64,000 nt of DNA from Phenylobacterium deserti (GTDB lineage Bacteria; Pseudomonadota; Alphaproteobacteria; Caulobacterales; Caulobacteraceae), in the NCBI GenBank assembly GCA_945883235.1, contig CAMCXF010000004.1, positions 62,001-126,000 on the forward strand, given 5' to 3'. A program made the translations under genes and the position numbers. The notes beneath the pieces were generated by a model. It ran no database searches and was not told the origin of the DNA. It was given only the letters and a program-made list of their open reading frames with translations. How positions within the stretch are numbered: position 1 is the stretch's first letter; every line of letters begins with the position of its first letter. Below are positions 29,615 through 38,305 of this stretch, piece after piece.

Positions 29615-31765
29615 TCAGGCCGCGCCGAGCTGGGCTTTCCGCTGGCGCCGCCGCCGCGTCAGAATGTGCTCCGTATAGCCGTTCGGCTGGTCGCGACCCT
29701 CGAACACCAGCTCCAGCGCGGCCTGGAAGGCGACGCTGTCCGGGTTTCCGGCCATCGCCTGATAGAGCGGATCGCCGGCGTTCTGGGCGTCGACCACGCC
29801 GGCCATACGCGACATCGTCTCCCGCACCTGGGCCTCGGAGCAGACTGCGTGGTGCAGCCAGTTGGCGATGTGCTGGCTTGAGATGCGCAAGGTGGCGCGG
29901 TCTTCCATCAGGCCCACGTCGTGGATGTCCGGCACCTTGGAACAGCCGACACCCTGGTCGATCCAGCGCACCACATAGCCCAGGATGCCCTGGGCGTTGT
30001 TGTCCAGCTCCTGCTGGACGTCGGCGGGGCTCCAGTTGGACTTCGCGAGTGGCGGCGTGAGCAGGTCTGTCAGGCCGGTAGGTTCGCCCGCCGCCGCCAT
30101 GGTGTTCTGCAACGCCGGAACATCGACCTGGTGATAGTGCAGGGCGTGCAGCACGGCGGCCGTCGGTGACGGCACCCAGGCGGTGTTGGCACCGGCCTTG
30201 GGATGGCCGACCTTGGCGGCCAGCATTTCCTTCATCATGTCGGGCATGGCCCACATGCCCTTGCCGATCTGGGCGTGGCCGGGAAAGCCGGTGGCCAGGC
30301 CGATCTCGACGTTGCGCTTTTCATAGGCCGGCAGCCAGGGCTCGGCCTTGATGGCATCCTTGCGGACGACCGGGCCGGCTTCCATGGCGGTGTGGATCTC
30401 GTCGCCGGTGCGGTCGAGGAAGCCGGTGTTGATGAAGACGATGCGGTCGCGGGCCGCATGGATGGAGGCCTTGAGGTTGGCGCTGGTGCGGCGCTCCTCG
30501 TCCATGATGCCAATCTTGACGGTGTTGCGGGGGAGGCCCAGGGCGTCCTCGACCTGGTCGAACAGGCTCATGGCCAGGGCCACTTCGTCGGGTCCGTGCA
30601 TCTTGGGTTTGACGACATAGACCGAGCCTGCCGGGCTGTTGCGGCGGGCGCCGTTCAGGTCATGCAGTGCGGCCGTGACGGTGATCAGGGCGTCGATGGC
30701 GGTCTCATAGACGGGCTGGCCGTTCAGGGTGACCATGTCGGTCAGCATGTGGTGTCCGACGTTGCGGACCAGCATCAGGCTGCGACCTTTCAGGGTCAGG
30801 TCGCCGCCGGCGGATGCCTGATAGACGCGGTCCGGATCGAGGCGGCGGGTTTCCGTGGTGCCCCCCTTGGCGAAGGTCGCCGACAGGTCACCGCGCATCA
30901 GGCCCAGCCAGTTCCGATAGACGCCGACCTTGTCCTCGGCGTCGACGGCGGCGACCGAGTCCTCGCAGTCCTGGATGGCGGTCAGCGCGGCCTCGACCAA
31001 AACGTCGGACACACCGGCCGGATCGTCCTTGCCGATGTTGTGGGTGGGGTCGATCTGGATTTCCAGGTGAAGGCTGTTGTGGGTGAGCAGCACGCCGTCC
31101 GGTGCCTCGGCGGCGCCTCGCCAGCCGACAAACCGGGCGGGCGACGACAGGGTCGTCTCGCGATCACCGCTCAGACGCACTGACAAGGTGCCGTTCTTCA
31201 CGGCGTAACCGACCGCGTCAGCATGCGACCCGGAAGACAGGGGCGCAACCCGGTCGAGCAGACCACGCGCGAACGCGATCACCTTGGCACCACGCAGCGG
31301 GTCATAGCCCTTGACGCCGGTCGGAGGCTCGATCGCGTCGGTGCCGTACAGCGCATCATAGAGGCTACCCCAGCGCGCGTTGGCGGCGTTGAGCGCAAAG
31401 CGGCCGTTGGACACAGGCACCACCAGCTGCGGACCGGCAGTCCGGGCAATCTCCGGGTCGACGTTTTCGGTGGTGATGTGGAAGGCTGGGGGCTGGGGCA
31501 GCAGGTAACCGATTTCGGTCAGGAAGGCGGTCTGGTCGGCGATCGACACCGTCTTGCCGCGCCGCTCGCGCCACCAGCTGTCGATCTGCGCCTGCAGGTC
31601 ATCGCGCCGGGCCAGCAGGGCGGCGTTCTTTGGCGAGAAGTCGGCCAGGATGTCGTTGAACGCCGCCCAGTAGGCGGCAGCAGCGACGCCCGTGCCGGGC
31701 AGCAGATCCTGCTCCACGAACGCGTGCAGGAAATCGTCGACGGCGAGGGCCGGGGAAACATTCAT
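29615..31765 (-). CDS. glcB: Malate synthase G
   Basis: A 716-residue malate synthase of the G class, which condenses glyoxylate with acetyl-CoA to malate. Diagnostic segments are [31 protein letters not shown], then [19 protein letters not shown] and [16 protein letters not shown], with [10 protein letters not shown] and [11 protein letters not shown] near the C-terminus. Its length agrees with E. coli GlcB. The start at 31765 ([12 protein letters not shown]) is preferred over ATG 31789, which is poorly spaced from any ribosome site. It follows isocitrate lyase on the same strand, separated by a dispersed repeat. Together they make the glyoxylate shunt used on acetate and fatty acids. Confidence 0.95.
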   Translation of the reverse strand: MNVSPALAVDDFLHAFVEQDLLPGTGVAAAAYWAAFNDILADFSPKNAALLARRDDLQAQIDSWWRERRGKTVSIADQTAFLTEIGYLLPQPPAFHITTENVDPEIARTAGPQLVVPVSNGRFALNAANARWGSLYDALYGTDAIEPPTGVKGYDPLRGAKVIAFARGLLDRVAPLSSGSHADAVGYAVKNGTLSVRLSGDRETTLSSPARFVGWRGAAEAPDGVLLTHNSLHLEIQIDPTHNIGKDDPAGVSDVLVEAALTAIQDCEDSVAAVDAEDKVGVYRNWLGLMRGDLSATFAKGGTTETRRLDPDRVYQASAGGDLTLKGRSLMLVRNVGHHMLTDMVTLNGQPVYETAIDALITVTAALHDLNGARRNSPAGSVYVVKPKMHGPDEVALAMSLFDQVEDALGLPRNTVKIGIMDEERRTSANLKASIHAARDRIVFINTGFLDRTGDEIHTAMEAGPVVRKDAIKAEPWLPAYEKRNVEIGLATGFPGHAQIGKGMWAMPDMMKEMLAAKVGHPKAGANTAWVPSPTAAVLHALHYHQVDVPALQNTMAAAGEPTGLTDLLTPPLAKSNWSPADVQQELDNNAQGILGYVVRWIDQGVGCSKVPDIHDVGLMEDRATLRISSQHIANWLHHAVCSEAQVRETMSRMAGVVDAQNAGDPLYQAMAGNPDSVAFQAALELVFEGRDQPNGYTEHILTRRRRQRKAQLGAA

Positions 31766-31801
31766 AGGAGCTCTCAACACAGTCTTCATCCGCCCCTGTC
31801 G

Positions 31802-31982
31802 CTCTCCTCCCCCGTCGGGGGAGGGGGACCACGAAGTGGTGGAGAGGGCATGCCACCACTTGGGACTATGACACGCTGGAAGCGCTTGACCCGAATGATC
31901 CCGGAGACCTTCCGACGCGGTGCGACGGCGGCCCCCTCCACCCCGCTACGGGCGGTCCCCCTCCCCCGACGTGTGAGGAGAG
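31802..31982. repeat. Dispersed GC-rich inverted repeat element, copy 2
   Basis: About 181 bases bounded by CTCTCCTC and GAGGAGAG, in the gap between isocitrate lyase and malate synthase. The left arm has CGTCGGGGGAGGGGGACC, then ACGAAGTGGTGGAGAGGGC. The right arm has GCGACGGCGGCCCCCTCCACC, then GGTCCCCCTCCCCCGACG. It lies inside a likely aceA-glcB transcription unit, so it may reduce downstream expression or be a processing site. Confidence 0.88.
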
Positions 31983-32002
31983 GGACGTCTGAGGTTTCGA
32001 CT

Positions 32003-33595
32003 TCAGGCGAACTGGCCCATCGTATTGTGGACGCCGCCCGCCTTGAGGGCAGCTTCGCCTGCAAAGTATTCCTTGTGGTCGTCGCCGACGTCGGAGCCGG
32101 ACATGTTCTGGTGCTTCACGCAGGCGATACCCTGGCGGATTTCCTGGCGCTGGACGCCGAGGACGTAGCCCAGCATGCCCTGGCTGCCGAAGTATTCCTT
32201 GGCCAGGTTGTCGGTGGACAGTGCGGCGGTGTGATAGGTCGGCAGCGTGATCAGGTGGTGGAAGATCCCCGCCCGCTTGGCGCTGTCGGCCTGGAAGGTC
32301 CGGATCTGCTCATCGGCCTCGATGGCCAGCGGTGTGGTATCGTAGACCACGCTCATCAGCTTTTCGCGCTCGTAGGCCGAGACGTCCTTGCCTGCGGCCT
32401 TCATGGCGTCGAACACCTGCTGGCGGAAGTTCAGGGTCCAGTTGAAGGACGGCGAGTTGTTGTAGGCCAGCTTGGCGTTGGGGATGACCTCACGGATGCG
32501 GTCGACCATGCCCGCGATCTGGGAAATGTGCGGCTTTTCGGTTTCGATCCACAGCAGGTCCGCGCCGTTCTGCAAGCTGGTGATGCTGTCGAGGACGCAG
32601 CGGTCTTCGCCTGTGCCTTCGCGGAACTGGAACAGGTTGGACGGCAGGCGCTTGGGCCGCAGCAGCTTGCCGCCGCGATTGATGACCACGTCGCCGTTCT
32701 TCATGTCGGCGGGGGCGATCTCTTCACAGTCGAGGAAGCTGTTGTACTGGTCGCCGATGTCGCCGGGCGTATGGCTGACGGCGATCTGCTTGGTGAGGCC
32801 CGCGCCCAGGCTGTCGGTGCGGGTGACGATGATGCCATTGTCGACGCCGAGCTCGAGGAAGGCGTAGCGGCAGGCTCGCACCTTGGCCAGGAAGTCCTCG
32901 TGCGGGACCGTGACCTTGCCGTCCTGGTGGCCGCACTGCTTTTCGTCGGAGACCTGGTTCTCGATCTGGAGGGCGCAGGCGCCGGCCTCGATCATCTTCT
33001 TGGCCAGCAGATAGGTGGCCTCGGCATTGCCGAAGCCGGCGTCGATGTCGGCGATGATCGGCACGACGTGGGTCTCGTAATTGTCGATCGCGTCGGTGAG
33101 CTTTTGTTCCTTGGCCTTGTCGCCGGCCGCGCGGGCGGCGTCCAGGTCGCGGAACATCATGCCGAGCTCACGGGCGTCGGCCTGCTTGAGGAAGGTGTAG
33201 ATCTCCTCGATCAGGGCCGGTACCGAGGTCTTCTCGTGCATCGACTGGTCGGGCAGCGGGCCGAAGTCGGAGCGCAGCGCCGCGACCATCCAGCCGGAGA
33301 GGTAGATGTAGCGCTGCTTCGTCGTACCGAAGTGCTTCTTGATCGAGATCATCTTTTGCTGGGCGACGAAGCCGTGCCAGCAGCCGAGGCTCTGGGTGTA
33401 GTTGGCGGGGTCGGCGTCATAGGCGGCCATGTCGGCGCGCATGGTCCCGGCGGTGAACTTGGCGATCTCCAGACCGGTCTTGAAACGGTTCTGCAGCCGC
33501 ATGCGGGCCACGCTCTCGGCGTTGATGCCGTCCCAGGTGCCATTCTTGCTCTTGATGAGCTGGCTCATCTCGATGATGTGGTCTTGATACGCCAT
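32003..33595 (-). CDS. aceA: Isocitrate lyase (large form)
   Basis: Cleaves isocitrate to succinate and glyoxylate, the first step of the glyoxylate shunt. It is the 530-residue form found in Pseudomonas and Caulobacter-type bacteria, longer than the E. coli enzyme. The start MAYQDHIIEMSQLIKSKNGTW at 33595 has GGAAAAG upstream. Active-site segments are IIADIDAGFGNAEATYLLAKKMIEAGACALQIENQ and QCGHQDGKVTVP, the version of the KKCGH loop with the catalytic Cys. ETEKPHISQI and AYNNSPSFNW come later. The divergent ScfR-type regulator next door probably controls it. Confidence 0.94.
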   Translation of the reverse strand: MAYQDHIIEMSQLIKSKNGTWDGINAESVARMRLQNRFKTGLEIAKFTAGTMRADMAAYDADPANYTQSLGCWHGFVAQQKMISIKKHFGTTKQRYIYLSGWMVAALRSDFGPLPDQSMHEKTSVPALIEEIYTFLKQADARELGMMFRDLDAARAAGDKAKEQKLTDAIDNYETHVVPIIADIDAGFGNAEATYLLAKKMIEAGACALQIENQVSDEKQCGHQDGKVTVPHEDFLAKVRACRYAFLELGVDNGIIVTRTDSLGAGLTKQIAVSHTPGDIGDQYNSFLDCEEIAPADMKNGDVVINRGGKLLRPKRLPSNLFQFREGTGEDRCVLDSITSLQNGADLLWIETEKPHISQIAGMVDRIREVIPNAKLAYNNSPSFNWTLNFRQQVFDAMKAAGKDVSAYEREKLMSVVYDTTPLAIEADEQIRTFQADSAKRAGIFHHLITLPTYHTAALSTDNLAKEYFGSQGMLGYVLGVQRQEIRQGIACVKHQNMSGSDVGDDHKEYFAGEAALKAGGVHNTMGQFA

Positions 33596-33703
33596 GTGTC
33601 TTTTCCGCATTTTGTCGGGGTCCAGGGGCCGCCCGAGCATGAAGCGTGCCGTTACAGGGCGGTCCAGCCATAGGGGAAGGTTGCATCCGGTCTAGATGTC
33701 AAA

Positions 33704-33734
33704 CTTTACAGGAATTGATTGTAATGTTGTAAGG
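33704..33734. promoter_or_regulatory. Putative ScfR/RamB operator between aceA and its regulator
   Basis: An AT-rich patch between divergent genes. CTTTACA at 33704-33710 and TGTAAGG at 33728-33734 form an inverted repeat, and TTGTAA occurs twice at 33719-33724 and 33727-33732. AAACTTTACA resembles the AAACTTTGCAAA-type site reported for the actinobacterial RamB regulator. Binding here could control both aceA and the regulator itself. Confidence 0.45.
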
Positions 33735-33764
33735 TTCCGACAACTTGAATCCCGTGAGCCAGAG

Positions 33765-35180
33765 ATGCCGACCGAACGCCGCCTCTACGTCGGACCCAAT
33801 CTGCGACGCGTGAGGCGGGACCTGGGGCTGACCCAGGCCGATATGGCGGCGGACCTGGATGTGTCGGCGTCCTATGTCGCCCTGCTGGAGCGAAACCACC
33901 GGCCCTTGAGCGCCGAGATGCTGCTGCGGCTGGCCCAGACCTACAAGCTGGACATGGCCGTTCTGGCCGGGACGCGGGGTGCGGACGAGGCGGCCAGGCT
34001 GCAGGCGGTGTTGAAGGACCCGATGTTTGCCGACATCGATCTGCCGCCGCTGGAAGCGGCTGACGCGGTGGGCAACTTTCCGGGCATCACCGAGGCGTTC
34101 CTTCGGCTCTACACCACCTATCAGGAGGAGCAGCTGGCGCTGGCCGACCGGGGGGCCGAGACCTTTGAGGCCGGCGGCCTAACAGACGCTGCCGATCCGG
34201 TCGCAGAGGCACGCCGTTTCCTGGCCGCAAGACGCAACAGCTTTCCCAGTCTGGATGACGCCGCAGAACGACTGGCCCAGGCTGTGGCTGGTCACGACAG
34301 TCTGGCGGGATACCTGAAGGCGCGCCACGGCCTGCGCACGCGGCGATTGCCGTCCAGCGTTATGGTCGGCTCGACCCGTCGACTTGACCGGCATCGCAAG
34401 GAAATCCTGCTGGACGACGGCATGGATACCGCCAGCCAGACATTCCAGCTGGCCTTGCAGTTGGCCTATCTGGAAATGCGAGGCGAGATCGACGCCGAGC
34501 TGGGCGGTGGCGCGTTTGCCACCGAGAGCGGTGAGCGCCTGACCCGCCGGGCGCTGGCCAGCTATGCGGCAGCCGCCGTGCTGATGCCCTATTCTGCGTT
34601 CGCCCGGGCAGTTGAGGCGCGCCACTACGATGTTGAGGCTCTGGCCCGGCAGTTCGGGGCCAGTTTCGAACAGACCGCCCACCGCATGACCACGCTGCAG
34701 AAGCCCGGTCAGGAACGGGTGCCGTTTTTCTTCATCCGGGTTGATCCGGCGGGCAATGTTTCAAAACGCCTGGACGGGGCGGGGTTCCCGTTCGCGCGGC
34801 ATGGCGGCGGCTGCCCGCTGTGGTCGGTGCATCACGCCTTCAGCACCCCGCGCCAGATTGTCACCCAGTGGCTGGAGCTGCCGGACGGCCAGCGGTTCTT
34901 TTCCATTGCCAGGACGGTGACGGCCGGCGGGGGCGGCTTTGGTGTACCGCGGGTCGAACGCGCCATCGCGCTGGGCTGCGCTGCCGAGCACGCCGGACGC
35001 CTGATCTATACCCGCGACCAGCCGGGATTGGGGGCCGACGCAGCGACGCCGATCGGGGTGACCTGTCGGCTGTGTCATCGCACGGAGTGCACCGCGCGCT
35101 CGGCGCCGCCCATTGGCCGCCAGATTCTGTCAGATGACGTCCGCCGCACCGGCGCGCCGTTTGGCTTCTCGGACACCTGA
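33765..35180 (+). CDS. Short-chain fatty acyl regulator family (ScfR/RamB-like) transcription factor
   Basis: A 471-residue regulator. An XRE helix-turn-helix lies at about residues 8-65 (GPNLRRVRRDLGLTQADMAADLDVSASYVALLERNHRPL). It is followed by an IrrE-like middle region without an intact HExxH, and a C-terminal DUF2083-type segment ending CRLCHRTECTARSAPP, where three cysteines may bind metal or sense redox state. This layout is that of RamB and ScfR proteins, which control acetate and propionate pathways in response to acyl-CoA. The start at 33765 (MPTERR) keeps the operator-like repeats outside the gene; ATG 33696 is the alternative. Divergent to aceA, so regulation of the glyoxylate shunt is likely. 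Confidence 0.88.
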   Translation: MPTERRLYVGPNLRRVRRDLGLTQADMAADLDVSASYVALLERNHRPLSAEMLLRLAQTYKLDMAVLAGTRGADEAARLQAVLKDPMFADIDLPPLEAADAVGNFPGITEAFLRLYTTYQEEQLALADRGAETFEAGGLTDAADPVAEARRFLAARRNSFPSLDDAAERLAQAVAGHDSLAGYLKARHGLRTRRLPSSVMVGSTRRLDRHRKEILLDDGMDTASQTFQLALQLAYLEMRGEIDAELGGGAFATESGERLTRRALASYAAAAVLMPYSAFARAVEARHYDVEALARQFGASFEQTAHRMTTLQKPGQERVPFFFIRVDPAGNVSKRLDGAGFPFARHGGGCPLWSVHHAFSTPRQIVTQWLELPDGQRFFSIARTVTAGGGGFGVPRVERAIALGCAAEHAGRLIYTRDQPGLGADAATPIGVTCRLCHRTECTARSAPPIGRQILSDDVRRTGAPFGFSDT

Positions 35181-35289
35181 CGGCAAGTCGCCAGCGCGCG
35201 GGACCCGCGTTGCGCCCGTGAAATGTTGTCTATTGGCCACCCTTGTTTTCCGGGGCAGAACAGCGTTGCACAAAGGAAATACACGTCAG

Positions 35290-36522
35290 ATGGCCCCTCG
35301 TAGCGCCGTGGCGAAGTCCACGGACCGGTTTGAACGTAAGCGTGAAGCCATCCTCGATGCCGCCACACGCATCCTGAACCGAAAGGGAATCAAAGGCTTG
35401 ACGCTGGGCGACACCGCCGCAGCGGTCGATCTGTCGACCACCAGCGTCACCTACTATTTCAAGCGCAAGGACGACCTTGCGGCGGCCTGTATTTCGCGCG
35501 GCATCGACACCCTGTTCGAGATCGCCGAGGCGGCGGTCAAGGCCACCACACCAGCCGAGCGGCTGTACCTGTTTTTCACGGGCTATCTTGATGTCCTGAA
35601 GGCGACCGAGGACGGCGACGCCCCACCGCTGCCGATCATCTCGGAACTTCGGGCCCTGAGTTCCCCCCGCCACGAAGAGGTGGCCCAGGCCTATGGTCGG
35701 CTGTTCCGCAAAGCCCGACAGATCTTTGATCATCCTGACCTCTGCTGGATGTCGCGCGGGCGGCGCACAGCGCGCACCCGCATGCTGCTGGAACAGGTGT
35801 TCTGGGGCGGAGCCTGGCTGGCCAAGTTCGACGCCGAGGACTATCCGCGCATCCGCGACCGGATGGTGGATATCTTCCTGAACGGCGTGGCGCTCAAGGA
35901 TGCGACCTGGGAGCCAGCGGCCTTTCAAATGGTCAAGCTGGCGGCACGTGATGGCCCGGAACTGGCGCGGGAAACCTTCCTGCTGGCGGCAACCCGGCTG
36001 ATCAATAGACGCGGCTATCGCGGCGCCTCGGTGGACAAGATTTCGGCTGAACTGAATGTCACCAAGGGCAGCTTCTATCATCACAACGACGCCAAGGACG
36101 ACCTGGTGGTGGTCTGCTTCGAGCGCACCTTCGAGGTCATGCGGCGTGCCCAGCGTCTGGCGATGGAGTTACCGGGCAGCCAATGGGACAAACTGTCCGC
36201 CTGTGCCGCAGCCCTGGCCGAGTTCCAGCTTTCCCACCACGGCCCGCTGCTGCGGACCTCGGCGCTGACGGCATTGCCGGAACAGATGCGCGTGGTGATG
36301 GTGGAACATGCGAGCCGGGTTTCTGACCGCTTCGCCTCGATGATCTCGGACGGGATCGCCGAGGGATCGCTGCGCCCCGTCGATCCGTTCATTGCCGCCC
36401 AGATGCTGACGGCAACGCTGAACGCCTGCGCTGACTTGGGGGTTCTGGTGCCGGACGTCCGCCCGAAAGCTGCCGCGTCGGTGTTTGTGCGGCCGCTGCT
36501 GATGGGGATATTCGAGCGGTAG
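35290..36522 (+). CDS. Two-headed TetR family regulator
   Basis: A 410-residue protein with two complete TetR units in tandem. The first DNA-binding domain is residues 17-65 (REAILDAATRILNRKGIKGLTLGDTAAAVDLSTTSVTYYFKRKDDL) and the second about 220-275 (ETFLLAATRLINRRGYRGASVDKISAELNVTKGSFYHHNDAKDDL). Each is followed by its own helical ligand/dimer region. Single TetR proteins are near 200 residues, so this is a fusion or duplication; the two heads are different enough to be old. AAGGAA ten bases upstream supports the start at 35290. It lies 109 bases behind the ScfR-type gene, but its targets are not known. Confidence 0.88.
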   Translation: MAPRSAVAKSTDRFERKREAILDAATRILNRKGIKGLTLGDTAAAVDLSTTSVTYYFKRKDDLAAACISRGIDTLFEIAEAAVKATTPAERLYLFFTGYLDVLKATEDGDAPPLPIISELRALSSPRHEEVAQAYGRLFRKARQIFDHPDLCWMSRGRRTARTRMLLEQVFWGGAWLAKFDAEDYPRIRDRMVDIFLNGVALKDATWEPAAFQMVKLAARDGPELARETFLLAATRLINRRGYRGASVDKISAELNVTKGSFYHHNDAKDDLVVVCFERTFEVMRRAQRLAMELPGSQWDKLSACAAALAEFQLSHHGPLLRTSALTALPEQMRVVMVEHASRVSDRFASMISDGIAEGSLRPVDPFIAAQMLTATLNACADLGVLVPDVRPKAAASVFVRPLLMGIFER

Positions 36523-36899
36523 GGGGGTGGTTGGTTTGCGCACGCGGCAGTTGGGGCGGTCGGTTTGGCGATTGTTGCGGAGGAGCCTCAATTCCTCGGC
36601 GGCTCCCCGTTTGGGGGTTAAGTAACGTGTCACCGTAGCCCAGCAAGTAACTCCAGCAAGGCCGAAACAACTACTACATCAACACACCGCTGGTTGGCCT
36701 GCTTCTGCGGATGTCAGGCGGTAGGTGAGCGGGATTGACGGCTCGCGGAACCCGTCACCTCGTCTGTCCACGTCTCTGACGTGGCGGTCGTCGAGAAAGT
36801 GGCAATTATGCAAAAGATCTAATGTCACTGGAACTCGTCGCCGTTGCGGGTTCGAGTCCCGGAGCCGAGGAGCCGTTTTGAACGCTCCTCGCGCGACGC
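36523..36899. other. Non-coding junction region with a tRNA T-arm-like relic
   Basis: No convincing gene. At 36846-36862, GCGGG-TTCGAGT-CCCGG has the shape of a tRNA T-arm, but its outer pair is mismatched. I find no acceptor, D-arm or anticodon arm in front of it, so this is not a working tRNA. CACGTCTCTGACGTG at 36768-36782 is a small hairpin. This strip joins normal high-GC DNA to the AT-rich island that begins near 36990. A tRNA 3' fragment at such a border is a common mark of an integrated element. Confidence 0.4.
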
Positions 36900-37421
36900 T
36901 CAAGAACGCCGCACCACAAGGCTGACTTCCGGGGCTCCCTCCGAAAAGGCGGCTTTGCCTTGAAGAAAGCGTTTCTTCGTGATCCGACGCACTTTCGGGT
37001 CATACCCGACTGAAGAAAAATTAATATTTATTGTCATTGCGAATAGTAAATGTGGATATCGCATAGCTTCGTTCAACATATTCTCAACAATAAATTCGTT
37101 TTCATTGCCAAGAACGACATTTATGTATACACAATCTGATGGTTTATCATAAAATTTAATCCATGACGCGCCTGTTTCTGAAGAATATTTCTTATCATCA
37201 GTTAGCTTGGATAATGAAAATCCTTGTTCTAACATGGCGCGGTTGGCACTTTTGCACCCTCCGACGCTGACAATTGCACGGAATTCCTTCATTCTTATCC
37301 AGAATTCGTCTTCTTCAAAGCCGAATTGTTGCGCTTTTCCTTCGAGATTGTATCTCCAATCATCTCCGCCATATGCTTGGTCAAAGGTGCGGCTCAATAC
37401 ACTGGAAGTTACTGTCCACAC
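36900..37421 (-). CDS. Orphan AT-rich hypothetical protein
   Basis: A 173-residue frame from GTG 37421 (GAGAGGA lies upstream). Its base composition is far more AT-rich than anything else in the window, with codons such as ATA, AAA and TTA that neighbours avoid. It starts MWTVTSSVLSRTFDQAYGGDDWRYNLEGKA, with FGFEEDEFWIRMKEF following. No signal peptide, membrane helix or recognised domain. The last 30 or so codons (FLQGKAAFSEGAPEVSLVVRRS) turn GC-rich again, so the frame may run into host DNA past its original stop. Probably recently acquired cargo; function unknown. Confidence 0.55.
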   Translation of the reverse strand: MWTVTSSVLSRTFDQAYGGDDWRYNLEGKAQQFGFEEDEFWIRMKEFRAIVSVGGCKSANRAMLEQGFSLSKLTDDKKYSSETGASWIKFYDKPSDCVYINVVLGNENEFIVENMLNEAMRYPHLLFAMTININFSSVGYDPKVRRITKKRFLQGKAAFSEGAPEVSLVVRRS

Positions 37422-37651
37422 CTCGCTAAATCCTCTCGCCTATGCAGGCTGCAATACGGTGACGCCATATCAATTGCATGAACTTCGACCACATGGAGTG
37501 ACCTCCATTGGTCAGCCCCACCAACACAGGGCATCCCGCCTCCGCATCCAGCAGTTCGGGTAACAAGTTACTTGATTGCACCGCAAATGGAACCATTCCC
37601 GTACCGCGCCAGATGCGTCCCAAGGGTATGGCTCGCCGGTCCTGAAGCCGA

Positions 37652-37954
37652 TCAGGCACCAGGCAGTACCTGAACCGGCGACACCGACAGGCGAACGCCA
37701 AGCGCCTTCAGCAAGGCGGCGACGGTTTCAAAGGAAGGATTACCGTCTTCGCCCAATGCCTTGTAGAGGCCCGATCGGCTAAGGCCGATGGATTGGGCCA
37801 GGTCCGTCATGCCGCGTGCCTTTGCGACATGACCGAGGGCAACGCGAATTTCATCGGAGTCTCCTGCCTCGAAGACCGCCTCCAGATAGGCCGCGATTTC
37901 AACGTCGCTGCCCAGATGCTCTGTGATGTCCCACCGAACGGTCTTGATACTCAT
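37652..37954 (-). CDS. HigA-type antitoxin (XRE, addiction module antidote family)
   Basis: A 100-residue antitoxin of the putative addiction module antidote family. The N-terminus (WDITEHLGSDVEIAAYLEAVFEAGDSDEIRVALGHVAKARG) is typical. The helix-turn-helix is MTDLAQSIGLSRSGLYKALGEDGNPSFETVAALLKALGVRLSV. It should bind the toxin and repress the shared promoter. Its ATG comes 2 bases after the toxin stop, with AAGGAGC inside the toxin's tail, so the pair is co-translated. Gene order is toxin first, as in HigBA systems. Confidence 0.9.
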   Translation of the reverse strand: MSIKTVRWDITEHLGSDVEIAAYLEAVFEAGDSDEIRVALGHVAKARGMTDLAQSIGLSRSGLYKALGEDGNPSFETVAALLKALGVRLSVSPVQVLPGA

Positions 37955-37956
37955 GG

Positions 37957-38247
37957 CTACAGCTCCTTCGAAATCCGGATAGCGGCCTCGATGTCGCGCG
38001 ACTGGCTGGATTTGTCGCCGCCCGTCAGCAGGAAGATGATCTCCTGGCCGCGCTGGACGAAATAGAGCCGATAGCCGGGACCATAGTGGATGCGCATTTC
38101 ACGCACACCCTCACCCACCGACGCAGTGTCTCCCAGATTGCCGCCCTGCGCGCGTTCGATCCGGCGAACGATCTGGGCCTGGGCGCGGATGTCGCGCAGG
38201 CCCCTGAACCAGTCCCGAAAGGTGATGGTTTGCCGGACCTCAAACAC
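37957..38247 (-). CDS. RelE/ParE-superfamily toxin (HigB-like, Gp49 family)
   Basis: A 96-residue toxin. Family hallmarks are VFEVRQTITFRDWFRGLRDIRAQAQIVRRIERAQGGNLGD and the basic, active-region segment VREMRIHYGPGYRLYFVQRG, ending LLTGGDKSSQSRDIEAA. Such toxins cleave mRNA on the ribosome. I take GTG 38247 as the start because the family begins at this point. The longer frame to 38301 crosses the promoter. The predicted transcription start is within a base or two of this GTG, so the mRNA would be leaderless. Partner antitoxin follows directly. Confidence 0.88.
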   Translation of the reverse strand: MFEVRQTITFRDWFRGLRDIRAQAQIVRRIERAQGGNLGDTASVGEGVREMRIHYGPGYRLYFVQRGQEIIFLLTGGDKSSQSRDIEAAIRISKEL

Positions 38248-38254
38248 AAAGTCT

Positions 38255-38283
38255 TCTATAGTGGATGGAATGCAGGGCGTCAA
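38255..38283 (-). promoter_or_regulatory. Strong sigma-70 promoter of the toxin-antitoxin pair
   Basis: On the minus strand, TTGACG (38283-38278) and TATAGA (38260-38255) are separated by exactly 17 bases. Transcription would begin near 38248, at the toxin GTG, leaving no 5' leader. The -35 end lies about 20 bases from the broken left arm of a dispersed repeat. Confidence 0.75.
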
Positions 38284-38305
38284 CAAAACGCGGCGGCCCA
38301 AGCCC

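Noticed and set aside
31223-33673. 816-codon open frame on the plus strand opposite aceA and glcB
   Set aside because: It lies antisense to two clear enzymes, crosses the repeat between them, has low-complexity His/Gly/Val/Asp composition and no domain. It is an effect of GC-rich third positions.
36794-36870. Possible tRNA gene ending in TTCGAGTCCC
   Set aside because: Only a T-arm-like hairpin with a mismatched outer pair is present. I could not find a matching acceptor strand, D-arm or anticodon arm upstream at either 76- or 90-base spacing.
37426-37701. 91-codon minus-strand frame between the orphan and the antitoxin
   Set aside because: It overlaps the 3' end of the antitoxin gene, has no ribosome site and mixes GC-rich and AT-rich composition. 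More likely decayed island DNA.
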